Notes: generated by a model not told the origin, from the sequence alone. A stretch of DNA of 64,000 nucleotides from Clostridia bacterium (GCA_017456145.1 JAFTJZ010000091.1:1-64000); one strand, 5' to 3'. Positions 24,875 through 33,527 are shown, counted from the first letter of the stretch. A program made the numbers and translations.

Positions 24875-26983
24875 TTACACTCGCGCTGCGGGATTCCGCC
24901 CCTCCCCCACCCCGATCAGTGAGAGCTTTTCTCGTCGAGCCTCGGACATGGTTGGCAGGGCGTCGCGTTGGCGGCGGATCCAGCGGCCGAGGCGGCAGCC
25001 GTCCTCGGTGATATAAGCGACGGGAATATTGAGGTCACCGTGCTTACGCTTATAGGCGCAGGCAGCGGCGTAGGAGCGCTCCCATGTGGTATCGTGCTTG
25101 TTTTTCCACGAAAACCCGAGCTCGGCGAGCAGTGTAAGCTGCACCTCGCTCAAGGGGGCGCGCTTGGAGTTGGCGTTGTTCTTTGCTGTCCGCAGGCTGG
25201 CGAGCCATGCGCCAAGACGGATGCCGTCCTCTGTGACATAGTACAAAGGCACATCCAGATTTCCGTAGGTGCGATGATAGTCGACAGCAGCGTGGTAATT
25301 CTTCTCCCAAAGGTAGTCAGGAACGTCCCACACCATGCCGATTTCGTCCAATTTTCGGATACGCGCCTCGGTCAGATAGGCACTTTGAATTTTATTTTTA
25401 CGGTAAGAGCGCAGCTGCGCGATCCAGCGACCGAGCGCCACGCCGCGGTAATTGTTATGATTGATATTGACCAGCAGGTCGCCGTGCTCGGCGCGATACG
25501 CCACAGCGGCTGCGTAGTTCTTCTCCCAAGCGAGGTCACGAACGCTCTCCCAGCGCATCCCAATGGCGTTCAGCTTTTCAATCTGCGCGTCGGTCAGAAT
25601 GCCGTTGACCTTGCCCTCGTGCACCAACCGCTGTGTATTCAACCACACACCAAGGGTCAACCCATCGGCGGTGACATAACGCTTTGGCACGTCGAGATTG
25701 CCGTTTTCCTCATAAAAATATTTGGCAGCATCATACATCAGCTCCCAGGATGCGGTGAGCGTATCATTGAGCCGATCAAACAGTGCGATACAATCCCGCA
25801 CCTCGTCGATGACCTGAAAATGCTCGGTGACGATCTCGCCCTCCAGCCCCAGCGAACGATAATAAGCCGTCGCGATCTCCATCTCCTCCTCAACCGCACC
25901 AATGCTGTAAAGGTTTTCGATGTTGAGCACAATGTCGAAGATAACGGCGTTGTTCTTTTTGCTCGCGGACAACGCGCGCCCGACCTGCTGCTTATATATA
26001 ATGGGAGAAATGGTCGGACGCAGCAGAATGACGCCGCTGACGTCGTCGACATGGATGCCCTCGTTGAGCATATCGATGCAGAAGAGCAGCTTGAGATGAT
26101 CGCTGTCGTCCTGCTTGAAGGAGACAAAAGCATGGCTGGTCAGCGGGTCGTCGGAGTATGCCATATAGATATGCGGCGCGGGGTCAACCTTGGTAAACCA
26201 CTCTCTCGACTTCTCGACCATCTCGCACAGATGCTCGTAGTTGGCACAGAAAACGATATACTTCCCTGCGCGCTCACTCATGTGCTTGTCGAAAATGACG
26301 TCCAGCCCGTCCGCCTTATCCAGCGCACGGCGCAGCGCCTCAAGAATTTTCTCACCCCCGTCGCGTACAGCTTTACTCTTTGCCGAGCGTACACGGGCTT
26401 GGTATTTTTCCAGATCCTTTTGGTAGGAAAAGACCGAAAGCACGTACTTCGGTGCGGTCAGAATACCGCGGACGATAGCCTCACCCAGTGTCATTTCGGA
26501 GGCGACGTTGCCACAGAACAGCTCGTCGGACATATCCCGTCGGTTGTCCAGATAACGCACCGCCGTCGCGGAAAGCCCCAGCACGGGCGCGTCGGGATAA
26601 GCGGTAAGCAGGGTACTCACACCCTTCCCCCACATCTGCGCACCACAGCGATGGAACTCGTCAAGCACGATGTAATCGGGCTTGATCAGCGCGATCTCGT
26701 CCTCATTCATGTTCATCAGCTTGGCGTAGGTAAAGAATTTTATATTTTCGGGCACGAATCCATCCGACACGGCAGCCAAGTTTTCGAGCTGGGTCTTGAA
26801 AATGTACTCGGACGGCGAGAGCCAGCAGACCGATGCCTCGGGAAAATCCTCGCACAGCTTGAATGCGATGAACGATTTTCCCGTTCCCGTCGGATGCACC
26901 ACCGCCGCGCGCCCCACCTCATGCAGCATCGAAAGAGCCGACGCATACGCGTCTGCATTGTGTTTGTACAACATAATGCCCAT
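24875..26983 (-). CDS. DEAD/DEAH helicase with helicase-associated (HA) repeats
   Basis: A 702-residue superfamily 2 helicase. Walker A is HPTGTGKSFIAF (about 29-40), motif II is LDEFHRCG, motif III GLSATAVRYLD, and the second RecA domain carries GIHVDDVSGVILLRPT and QQVGRALSAS. From about residue 425 come four HA-type repeats of about 70 residues, each with a W-x3-Y-x-A-A-x-Y pattern (LAWEKNYAAAVAY, LWEKNYHAAVDY, TWERSYAAACAY). Such proteins occur on mobile elements and plasmids; the cellular role is unclear. AAGGAG precedes the ATG. It is monocistronic. Confidence 0.88.
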   Translation of the reverse strand: MGIMLYKHNADAYASALSMLHEVGRAAVVHPTGTGKSFIAFKLCEDFPEASVCWLSPSEYIFKTQLENLAAVSDGFVPENIKFFTYAKLMNMNEDEIALIKPDYIVLDEFHRCGAQMWGKGVSTLLTAYPDAPVLGLSATAVRYLDNRRDMSDELFCGNVASEMTLGEAIVRGILTAPKYVLSVFSYQKDLEKYQARVRSAKSKAVRDGGEKILEALRRALDKADGLDVIFDKHMSERAGKYIVFCANYEHLCEMVEKSREWFTKVDPAPHIYMAYSDDPLTSHAFVSFKQDDSDHLKLLFCIDMLNEGIHVDDVSGVILLRPTISPIIYKQQVGRALSASKKNNAVIFDIVLNIENLYSIGAVEEEMEIATAYYRSLGLEGEIVTEHFQVIDEVRDCIALFDRLNDTLTASWELMYDAAKYFYEENGNLDVPKRYVTADGLTLGVWLNTQRLVHEGKVNGILTDAQIEKLNAIGMRWESVRDLAWEKNYAAAVAYRAEHGDLLVNINHNNYRGVALGRWIAQLRSYRKNKIQSAYLTEARIRKLDEIGMVWDVPDYLWEKNYHAAVDYHRTYGNLDVPLYYVTEDGIRLGAWLASLRTAKNNANSKRAPLSEVQLTLLAELGFSWKNKHDTTWERSYAAACAYKRKHGDLNIPVAYITEDGCRLGRWIRRQRDALPTMSEARREKLSLIGVGEGRNPAARV

Positions 26984-27012
26984 TTTCGACTCCTTTCGCG
27001 CATTTTCGGGGG

Positions 27013-27037
27013 TGTAATGAAGTATAACACTTCAAGA
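27013..27037 (-). repeat. 25-bp motif with inner palindrome, copy 1
   Basis: Contains TGAAGTATAACACTTCA (arms TGAAGT/ACTTCA, 5-bp spacer). The whole 25 bp is repeated exactly in inverse orientation at 27402-27426. Read on the minus strand it contains TGTTATACT, an extended -10 box, 30-odd bases from the helicase start. Confidence 0.9.
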
Positions 27038-27401
27038 TTGCATAAAAATGGGTACAGAGTCCCATTCGCATACAATGACACCGTAATTATAACACAAATA
27101 TGCCAATTAGTCAATGCTTTACGGGCAAAAAAGATAAAAAAATAGTAAAATATTTTTGTCACAGCAGGAAACATCTTGCTGAATACGCACGATATACCTC
27201 CAATCATGACAAAAAATGACGCTTTTCGCAGTTGTCGGAGTCTATTCATGGTCTTTCATGGTCAGGCGGGAGAACAAACGCCGTAAGACTATTTACTCGC
27301 TGCGTATAATCGATTCATAGTCAAAATATGGTCAAATATCATAATGTTGCCACCGAAAATTCTTGAAATCCAAGGAAAATTCAGTGGTTTTTGTTTATTC
27401 G

Positions 27402-27426
27402 TCTTGAAGTGTTATACTTCATTACA
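27402..27426 (+). repeat. 25-bp motif with inner palindrome, copy 2
   Basis: Exact inverse copy of 27013-27037. It points toward the sugar-kinase operon just as copy 1 points toward the helicase, so it is either a shared operator/promoter element or the terminal inverted repeats of a 414-bp miniature mobile element. Confidence 0.9.
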
Positions 27427-27493
27427 TTTCCCGATGGTTTTGTCGGGAATTTTTTATTTTGCACGAAAAGTACGATAAATATCAAATTGTATC

Positions 27494-27522
27494 TTGACAT
27501 TTGCGTTGATTTATGTTATAAT
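27494..27522 (+). promoter_or_regulatory. SigA-type promoter of the UDP-uronate operon
   Basis: TTGACA at 27494-27499 and TATAAT at 27517-27522 with a 17-bp spacer, a perfect consensus, 35 bases ahead of the start at 27557. Confidence 0.9.
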
Positions 27523-27556
27523 ACCGTGGAAAACAAAACATAAAGGAGCTTATGTC

Positions 27557-28969
27557 ATGGAATACATGGACGTCAAACGTGCGGCAGAGGTCTGGTTGTT
27601 ATCCGAACGCAGGATCACTGCCTTATGTCGCAACGGTCGGATCGTGGGTGCCAAGAAAAGCGGAAAAACATGGATGATCCCCGATGACACCAAAAAGCCC
27701 TTAGATGGACGGACACGCGAATATGCAAGCGCGAACGAGCAGGACGCATCCGTTGCGCATACAACAACGCGATACACCACCGAGGGCGCGACGGGCAAGG
27801 TAGTCGATGCTTTTGAAAATACATATTTACGCGCCCCCGAGCACGTTGCCTTCACGCCCTACCGCATCTGCCCGATCGGTGCGCATTCCGATCACAACTT
27901 GGGCAAGATCACAGGCTTTGCCATCAATAAGGGCATCCATATCGCCTACGGTCCCAAGCAAAACGGCGTGATTGAGATCGCCTCGTTGCAGTTCCCCAAG
28001 CGGGCACAGTGGCACGTTGCCTCCACGCCCTCGGTCAAGCAGGACGACTGGGCAGACCATCTGCGCGGCGCAACCATCGCGCTCAACAAGCGTTATCCGC
28101 TGCGCACGGGGCTTTGCGCCATCGTGGACGGCGAGCTGCCCATCGGTGGCCTTTCCTCCTCGGCGGCGGTCATCATCACCTTCCTCTCCGCCCTCTCCCA
28201 CATGAACGGCATCAAGTTGACCGAGCGAGAGCTGATCGACATTTCGATGGAGGCAGAAAACCAATACGTCGGCGTTTCCTGCGGCAAGCTGGATCAATCC
28301 TGCGAGGTTTACTGCCGCAAAGGACATCTGCTTTATCTTGACACCAAAGACGACACTTATGAGCTGATCCCCCAGCATCCGAGCATGAAACCCTACAAAA
28401 TTGCCATTTTCTTCTCGGGTATCGAGCGCACGCTGGCGGGTTCCGCCTTCAATATGCGTGTAGATGAGGCGCGCAGCGCGGCCTACGCACTCAAGGCGTT
28501 GGCCGGCCTTCCTTACGGCAAGTTCAATGAGACCAATCTGCGCGACGTTCCCCGTGAGATCTTTGAGCAGTATAAGGACAAGTTGCCAAAAAGTTGGGCA
28601 AAGCGCGCCGAGCACTGGTACACCGAATTTGACCGCGTGCAAAAGGGGGCTGAGGCGTGGCGCAGAGGCGACATTGAGGCCTATGGTAAGCTGTCCTTTG
28701 AAAGCGGCCGTTCCTCGATCTACAACTGGGAGACCGGCTCGCCCGAGCTCAAAAAGCTGTATGATATCATGACCGAGACCGACGGCATCTACGGCGGCCG
28801 TTTCTCTGGCGCGGGCTTTAAGGGCTGCTGCATGGCGTTGATCGATCCCGCCTATGAAGATGCGATCAAGGAGAAGGTCACCCGCGAATACCTCGCCGCC
28901 TTCCCGCATCTTGAGGGCAAATACTCCGTTCACATCTGCGAGAGCGCGGACGGCGTGAAATTGATTTGA
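27557..28969 (+). CDS. HTH-domain/GHMP sugar kinase fusion (galactokinase or galacturonokinase-like)
   Basis: A 470-residue protein. Residues 1-50 are a MerR/excisionase-like DNA-binding domain (YMDVKRAAEVWLLSERRITA, GAKKSGKTWMIPDD). After a linker, residues 95-470 are a GHMP kinase: PYRICPIGAHSDHNLG in place of the galactokinase GEHTDY signature, GGLSSSAAV (phosphate loop) and FSGAGFKGCCMALID. The PYRICPIGAHSDH block is what I remember from plant galacturonokinase, and the following genes handle UDP-uronates, so galacturonate 1-phosphorylation is a good guess; galactose remains possible. The ATG at 27557 has AAAGGAG upstream. A regulator fused to the kinase suggests substrate-responsive self-control. 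Confidence 0.82.
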   Translation: MEYMDVKRAAEVWLLSERRITALCRNGRIVGAKKSGKTWMIPDDTKKPLDGRTREYASANEQDASVAHTTTRYTTEGATGKVVDAFENTYLRAPEHVAFTPYRICPIGAHSDHNLGKITGFAINKGIHIAYGPKQNGVIEIASLQFPKRAQWHVASTPSVKQDDWADHLRGATIALNKRYPLRTGLCAIVDGELPIGGLSSSAAVIITFLSALSHMNGIKLTERELIDISMEAENQYVGVSCGKLDQSCEVYCRKGHLLYLDTKDDTYELIPQHPSMKPYKIAIFFSGIERTLAGSAFNMRVDEARSAAYALKALAGLPYGKFNETNLRDVPREIFEQYKDKLPKSWAKRAEHWYTEFDRVQKGAEAWRRGDIEAYGKLSFESGRSSIYNWETGSPELKKLYDIMTETDGIYGGRFSGAGFKGCCMALIDPAYEDAIKEKVTREYLAAFPHLEGKYSVHICESADGVKLI

Positions 28970-28992
28970 CGCAGGGCTCTGCCCTGCACCCG

Positions 28993-29022
28993 CCAAAGAA
29001 CCTTTTGAAAAAGGTTCTTTGG
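28993..29022. repeat. Dispersed hairpin repeat
   Basis: A 14-bp stem with a two-base loop, CCAAAGAACCTTTT and its complement, just after the kinase gene; member of the window-wide hairpin family. It may act as a terminator or an RNA-stability element within the operon. Confidence 0.8.
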
Positions 29023-29100
29023 AATCTCCAAAACCTTTCAAAAAGGGGTTTTGCGTTCTATGGTTTATTTGATAAAAATTTATAAAAGTTCTTGAAGGGT

Positions 29101-29132
29101 CAAGGGAAACTTCTTTCAAGAAGTTTCCCTTG
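29101..29132. repeat. Dispersed hairpin repeat next to a start codon
   Basis: CAAGGGAAACTTCTT pairs perfectly with 29118-29132 across a TC loop. It ends only 11 bases before the next ATG. Confidence 0.85.
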
Positions 29133-29143
29133 AAAAAATAACT

Positions 29144-29881
29144 ATGAAATGTTTAATTTTAGCAGCGGGATACGCGACGCGTCTTTACCCGCTGACCGAA
29201 AATTTTCCTAAGCCCTTGCTTGAGGTTGGGGGAAAGACCATTCTGGATTGGTTGATCGACGACATTGACACGCTGGGTGCGGTCGACGAGTACGTTGTCA
29301 TTTCCAATCACAAGTTCGCACATCATTTCGACGCGTGGGCTGCTAAAAAGCCCCAGAAGGTCACCGTCGTGGACGACGGCACAAGCAGCAATGAGACTCG
29401 CCTTGGCGCGGTACGCGACATTCAGTTTGCCATCGACCGTCTGGGCTTGGATGAGGAGGTTCTGGTCATTGCGGGGGATAATCTGTTGGATTTCTCCCTG
29501 ACCGAATTTATCCAATATGCCAAGCGAAAGCAGGCATCTGCCATTATGCGATATTATGAGCCGCGCCTGCAAAAGCTGGTCAAGTGCGGTGTGGTCACAG
29601 TAGACCAAGACGATAAGATTCTCGAAATGACCGAAAAATCTCCCACACCTGCGACCAACTGGTGCTGCACGCCCTTTTATTATTTTACCAAGGAGGATGC
29701 GCGTCTGATCAGTAAGGGGATCGAGGCAGGCTGCGGTGTGGACGCCCCCGGCAACTACATTGTCTGGCTCTGTCAGCAGACACCTGTCTACGCCATGCAG
29801 ATCCCCGGGAAGAGATACGATATCGGAGATCTCGAAAGCTATGAAAAGGTACAAAAGGAGTATAGAGGAATCATATGTTGA
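29144..29881 (+). CDS. Sugar-1-phosphate nucleotidyltransferase
   Basis: A 245-residue protein with the nucleotidyltransferase signature MKCLILAAGYATRLYPLTE, the acidic metal site VIAGDNLLDFS and PGKRYDIGDLESYEKV at the C-terminus, as in RmlA/GalU-like enzymes. It would join a sugar-1-phosphate to a nucleotide, probably the product of the kinase upstream with UTP. No Shine-Dalgarno is visible before the ATG; a long hairpin ends 11 bases upstream. It overlaps the next gene by 7 bp, so both should be co-translated. Confidence 0.85.
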   Translation: MKCLILAAGYATRLYPLTENFPKPLLEVGGKTILDWLIDDIDTLGAVDEYVVISNHKFAHHFDAWAAKKPQKVTVVDDGTSSNETRLGAVRDIQFAIDRLGLDEEVLVIAGDNLLDFSLTEFIQYAKRKQASAIMRYYEPRLQKLVKCGVVTVDQDDKILEMTEKSPTPATNWCCTPFYYFTKEDARLISKGIEAGCGVDAPGNYIVWLCQQTPVYAMQIPGKRYDIGDLESYEKVQKEYRGIIC

Positions 29882-30948
29882 CACCCAATATTGATTTGAA
29901 AAACAAAACCGTTCTGGTCACCGGCGCGGCCGGCTTTATCGGCTCAAACTTGGTCATGGAGCTGCTGCGCACCGTGCAGAGTATCAAGATCGTCGGACTT
30001 GACAATATGAACGATTATTACGACGTTTCGATCAAGGACTATCGCCTTGGCGAGATTGATAAGCTGGCTGCCGAGCACCCCGATTGTTCTTGGACGTTCG
30101 TCAAGGGGAACCTTGCCGATCGCGCGCTGATCGACCGTCTGTTTGAGGAATACAGCTTTGCTGTCGTCGTCAATTTAGCAGCACAGGCGGGCGTGCGCTA
30201 TTCCATTACCAATCCCGACGTCTATATTGAGAGTAACATCATCGGCTTTTACAATATCCTTGAGGCTTGCCGTAACCACCCGGTCGAGCATCTGGTTTAC
30301 GCCTCCTCCTCATCGGTTTACGGCACCAACAAGAAGATTCCCTACTCTACCGACGATAAAGTCGACAATCCTGTCAGCCTTTACGCCGCAACCAAAAAGT
30401 CCAATGAGCTGATGGCGCACTCCTACTCCAAGCTCTATAACATTCCCTCCACGGGCTTGCGTTTCTTCACGGTCTACGGTCCCGCAGGCCGCCCCGACAT
30501 GGCCTACTTCGGCTTTACCAACAAGCTGCGCAAGGGTCAGACCATCGAGATCTTCAACTTCGGCAATTGCAAGCGCGATTTCACCTATGTGGATGATATC
30601 GTCACAGGAGTCAAGCACGTCATGCAGAACGCCCCCGAAAAGCAGAACGGCGAGGACGGTCTGCCACTGCCTCCTTATCGCGTCTACAACATCGGCAACA
30701 ACAATCCCGAAAACCTTTTGGATTTCGTAACCATTCTGCAAGAGGAGCTGATCCGCGCCGAGGTGTTGCCTGCCGACTACGACTTTGAGGCGCATAAAAA
30801 GCTGGTTCCCATGCAGCCCGGCGACGTGCCGATCACCTACGCCGACACCTCGGCGCTGGAGCGCGATTTCGGTTTTAAGCCCTCCACCTCGCTGCGCGAC
30901 GGACTTCGCCGCTTTGCCGAGTGGTATAAACAATTTTATCGGGTATAA
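29875..30948 (+). CDS. NAD-dependent UDP-uronate 4-epimerase-like enzyme
   Basis: A 357-residue extended short-chain dehydrogenase: VLVTGAAGFIGSNLVMELL binds NAD, NLAAQAGVRYSITNPDVYI is the block typical of UDP-glucuronate 4-epimerases, SSSSVYGTN gives the catalytic Ser, and LYAATKKSNELMAHSYS the Tyr-x3-Lys pair. It should interconvert UDP-glucuronate and UDP-galacturonate, supplied by the UDP-glucose dehydrogenase downstream. GAGGA precedes its ATG, which lies inside the end of the nucleotidyltransferase gene. Confidence 0.88.
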   Translation: MLTPNIDLKNKTVLVTGAAGFIGSNLVMELLRTVQSIKIVGLDNMNDYYDVSIKDYRLGEIDKLAAEHPDCSWTFVKGNLADRALIDRLFEEYSFAVVVNLAAQAGVRYSITNPDVYIESNIIGFYNILEACRNHPVEHLVYASSSSVYGTNKKIPYSTDDKVDNPVSLYAATKKSNELMAHSYSKLYNIPSTGLRFFTVYGPAGRPDMAYFGFTNKLRKGQTIEIFNFGNCKRDFTYVDDIVTGVKHVMQNAPEKQNGEDGLPLPPYRVYNIGNNNPENLLDFVTILQEELIRAEVLPADYDFEAHKKLVPMQPGDVPITYADTSALERDFGFKPSTSLRDGLRRFAEWYKQFYRV

Positions 30949-31152
30949 CTTACCACCCCTTACACAAAACTAAATATATTGCATTACGCAGTTGCCATAG
31001 GAGACACCATAGGGACTGTCGCTTGCAACCTCATAACGCCGTGCGCGGCATCAAAGACAGATGCCGTCGCTCCGCAAACATATCAAATCATGAAAGGCAC
31101 GGAGAGACGTGTTCCGACGATGCGTCCCACGTCTCCCCATCAGGTATTATGT

Positions 31153-32337
31153 ATGAAGATTGCAGTCGCAGGAACCGGCTATGTCGGTCTTTCTATGGCA
31201 ATTTTGTTATCGCAACACCATAACGTCACCACCGTTGACATCGTCGAAGAAAAGGTAAAGATGATCAACGCAAGAAAATCCCCGATCGCAGACCGCGAAA
31301 TCGAGGAATATCTTTCCACCAAGGAATTGGATCTGAGCGCCACCACCGACGGCACTGCCGCATATCGGGATGCCGAGATGGTCATCATTTCCACCCCGAC
31401 CAACTACGATCCCTCCAAGAATTATTTTGACACCTCCAGTGTAGAGAGCGTCATCGCGCAGGTCATCGAGGTCAATCCCGACGCCGTCATGATCATCAAA
31501 TCCACCGTCCCCGTCGGCTTTACCGAAAAGGCACGGGCTGATTTTTGCTGCGATAACATTCTCTTCAGCCCCGAATTTCTACGCGAGGGACGAGCGCTTT
31601 ATGACAATCTCTACCCCAGCCGTATCATTGTCGGCGTTCCCGTTGGCAACAAACGGCTGGAAAAGGCTGCACAGACCTTTGCCGCACTGCTCAGGGAGGG
31701 AGCCGTCAAGGAGGACATCGAGGTCCGATATATGAACCCGACCGAGGCAGAGGCAGTCAAGCTGTTCGCCAACACCTATTTGGCACTGCGCGTTTCCTTT
31801 TTCAATGAGCTGGACACTTACGCTGCCGTGCGCGGGCTTGACACCAAGTCCATCATAGAGGGCGTCGGGCTGGATCCCCGCATCGGTACGCATTACAACA
31901 ATCCCTCCTTCGGCTACGGCGGTTATTGTCTCCCCAAGGACACCAAGCAGCTGCTCGCCAATTACAACGACGTGCCGCAGAATATCATCTCCGCCATCGT
32001 AGCCGCCAACGGTACTCGCAAGGATTTTATCGCAGATCAGATCATCGCCAAGCACCCTAAAACGGTCGGCATTTATCGTCTGACCATGAAGGCGGGCAGC
32101 GATAACTTCCGCCAGTCCTCTATCCAAGGCGTTATGAAACGCATCAAAGCCAAGGGCATCGAGGTCATCATCTACGAGCCTACCATGCGTGACTCCGCCT
32201 TTTTCAACAGCCGCGTCGTCCGCGATCTTGCCGTCTTCAAGCAGAGCGCCGATGTCATCCTTGCCAACCGTTATCACGACGACCTTGCCGATGTGTTGGA
32301 TAAGGTATATACCAGAGATCTGTATTTCAGAGATTGA
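31153..32337 (+). CDS. ugd: UDP-glucose 6-dehydrogenase
   Basis: A 394-residue enzyme: [20 protein letters not shown] (NAD fold), [32 protein letters not shown], and the catalytic cysteine in [15 protein letters not shown]. It oxidises UDP-glucose twice to UDP-glucuronate. The short form of about 390 residues with these blocks is typical for bacteria. The ATG at 31153 begins exactly at the conserved N-terminus; an upstream frame is open but lacks homology. The 204-base gap to the epimerase holds an 8-bp inverted repeat (GAGACGTG / CACGTCTC) but no clear promoter. Confidence 0.93.
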   Translation: MKIAVAGTGYVGLSMAILLSQHHNVTTVDIVEEKVKMINARKSPIADREIEEYLSTKELDLSATTDGTAAYRDAEMVIISTPTNYDPSKNYFDTSSVESVIAQVIEVNPDAVMIIKSTVPVGFTEKARADFCCDNILFSPEFLREGRALYDNLYPSRIIVGVPVGNKRLEKAAQTFAALLREGAVKEDIEVRYMNPTEAEAVKLFANTYLALRVSFFNELDTYAAVRGLDTKSIIEGVGLDPRIGTHYNNPSFGYGGYCLPKDTKQLLANYNDVPQNIISAIVAANGTRKDFIADQIIAKHPKTVGIYRLTMKAGSDNFRQSSIQGVMKRIKAKGIEVIIYEPTMRDSAFFNSRVVRDLAVFKQSADVILANRYHDDLADVLDKVYTRDLYFRD

Positions 32338-32418
32338 CGCATATGCAAAGCCCACCGATATTTTGATCTGCGAACGGCGCGTGTCACGTTGCGTTGCGCA
32401 AATGTAACACGCTGGTGG

Positions 32419-32447
32419 TTGATTTATTCTGTCTTTTCTGATACAAT
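32419..32447 (+). promoter_or_regulatory. SigA-type promoter of the XRE gene
   Basis: TTGATT at 32419-32424 and TACAAT at 32442-32447, spacer 17 bp. Confidence 0.75.
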
Positions 32448-32480
32448 AGTCTCACATCAGCTCTGAAAGGATGGATGATC

Positions 32481-32948
32481 ATGACCTTCTCCGAAAAAAT
32501 TTTATCCTGTCGCAAAAAAGCAGGCTTATCTCAAGAGGCACTGGCGGAACGACTCGGCGTTTCCCGACAGGCAATCTCCCGCTGGGAAATGGGCAATACG
32601 ATCCCCGATGCGGAAAATCTTTTGCAGCTATCCCAACTGTTTGGCGTTTCGGTGGATTATCTGCTCCACGACGAACAAGGACAGGAGCCGAGCGTACCAA
32701 GTACGCTGAATCCATCGTCGTATGCCATGTCCCCCGCGCCGCCTGCCGCAGGTCGTGGGCTTTTACTCTTTGCTGTCGTAACGGCGATTCTCTTTGCGAT
32801 TCTCTCGCTGATCCTCTCGCTGCGAAACAGACGGATCGCCGCCGCTCTGCACAGAAAATATTCGGCTGCCTACGCCGCGACCCTGATCGGACTCTGGAAA
32901 TATATCACAGGCACGGTCGCCTTGCTGTTCTTTCTGATGCTGATCTGA
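32481..32948 (+). CDS. XRE-family regulator with C-terminal membrane helices
   Basis: A 155-residue protein: a Cro/CI helix-turn-helix at residues 3-62 (RKKAGLSQEALAERLGVSRQ, AISRWEMGNTIPDAE), a Pro-rich linker, and two hydrophobic segments (LLLFAVVTAILFAILSLIL and KYITGTVALLFFLMLI). Of three close ATGs (32471, 32475, 32481) the last has the best distance from AAAGGA. It has its own promoter and terminator and probably regulates itself or a nearby function from the membrane. Confidence 0.8.
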   Translation: MTFSEKILSCRKKAGLSQEALAERLGVSRQAISRWEMGNTIPDAENLLQLSQLFGVSVDYLLHDEQGQEPSVPSTLNPSSYAMSPAPPAAGRGLLLFAVVTAILFAILSLILSLRNRRIAAALHRKYSAAYAATLIGLWKYITGTVALLFFLMLI

Positions 32949-32971
32949 CCATACTTGCCTATCATAAGCAA

Positions 32972-33006
32972 AACACCACCTCCGACACAGGAAAGTGGTG
33001 TTTTTT
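32972..33006 (+). terminator. Rho-independent terminator
   Basis: AACACCAC at 32972-32979 pairs with GTGGTGTT (32995-33002), followed by a T-run. Confidence 0.85.
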
Positions 33007-33007
33007 G

Positions 33008-33309
33008 TATGCCGCTTTATCCGCTTGCGGCAGTGTGTAATCGGCGCAAAGAGCGCCGATGTGGCAGCGATGACGGGCGTGCCGAGCATCCCCTCCACAC
33101 CGCTTTCACCAAAAGCATCTGCCCATGCATCGGATGCCCCGGCACAAGGCTTGAGGCTTATCCCGCTCTCGATGGAGATCCGACAGATCCGTCGCACTGC
33201 AACCGTGCCCCCAAGCATGACCGCGCTCCATTTGGGTGATCATTTTAAGGCAAAACGAAGATTATCCTCCGCAAATGCAAAAAATACGTTAAAGCTCCCA
33301 ATTATTTAA
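33008..33309. other. Unexplained open stretch before the recombinase unit
   Basis: About 300 bases of higher GC that stay open in one plus-strand and one minus-strand frame, without a convincing ribosome site on either. The minus frame from 33218 could give a protein of about 80 residues but runs on through the terminator. It may be a decayed gene or a structured RNA; I assign no function. Confidence 0.3.
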
Positions 33310-33368
33310 CATAATAATAGCAGATCCCAATGATGCTTGGAGCTTGGTTGCATGAAAGGATGGCAAAA

Positions 33369-33527
33369 ATGAACGAAAAAGCAAAAAAACTATCCCCCGT
33401 TCGCGTTTGTGAGGATATTTGGTTATATTATTTCAATCAGTATCTGTTTGGCAAGGGGTTGATCACTGAACAAGAGTATAACCGCATGACCGCCATGATC
33501 GCGTCCGGCAAGAGGCCGAAGTGGTAA
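33369..33527 (+). CDS. Small conserved-looking protein preceding the recombinase
   Basis: A 52-residue, basic protein starting MNEKAKKLSPVRVCEDIW, with an aromatic middle (WLYYFNQYLFGKGLI) and a helix ending RMTAMIASGKRPKW. The start at 33369 has GAAAGGA well placed; two upstream ATGs are less suitable. Proteins of this look often precede large serine recombinases in clostridial elements, so it may be a directionality or accessory factor. That role is inference from position. Confidence 0.6.
   Translation: MNEKAKKLSPVRVCEDIWLYYFNQYLFGKGLITEQEYNRMTAMIASGKRPKW

Larger units (their letters stand above)
26984..27556. other. Divergent regulatory region, helicase / sugar-kinase operon
   Basis: 573 bases without a gene. 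It contains two copies of a 25-bp motif in opposite orientation (27013-27037, 27402-27426), a consensus promoter for the plus-strand operon, and in 27244-27336 several copies of a TTCATGGTC-like word (TTCATGGTC twice, TTCATAGTC, ATATGGTC) that could be regulator sites. Confidence 0.6.

Noticed and set aside
24968-27145. 725-codon open frame on the plus strand opposite the helicase gene
   Set aside because: Antisense shadow of a GC-rich real gene: the minus strand has helicase motifs and a ribosome site, the plus frame has none and shows no family features.
30979-31152. N-terminal extension of UDP-glucose dehydrogenase
   Set aside because: The conserved NAD-binding start [12 protein letters not shown] begins at 31153; the upstream 58 codons show no homology features.
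33008-33218. Minus-strand coding frame starting at 33218
   Set aside because: No good ribosome site, and it reads through the terminator and the opposite gene; described only as an unexplained stretch.
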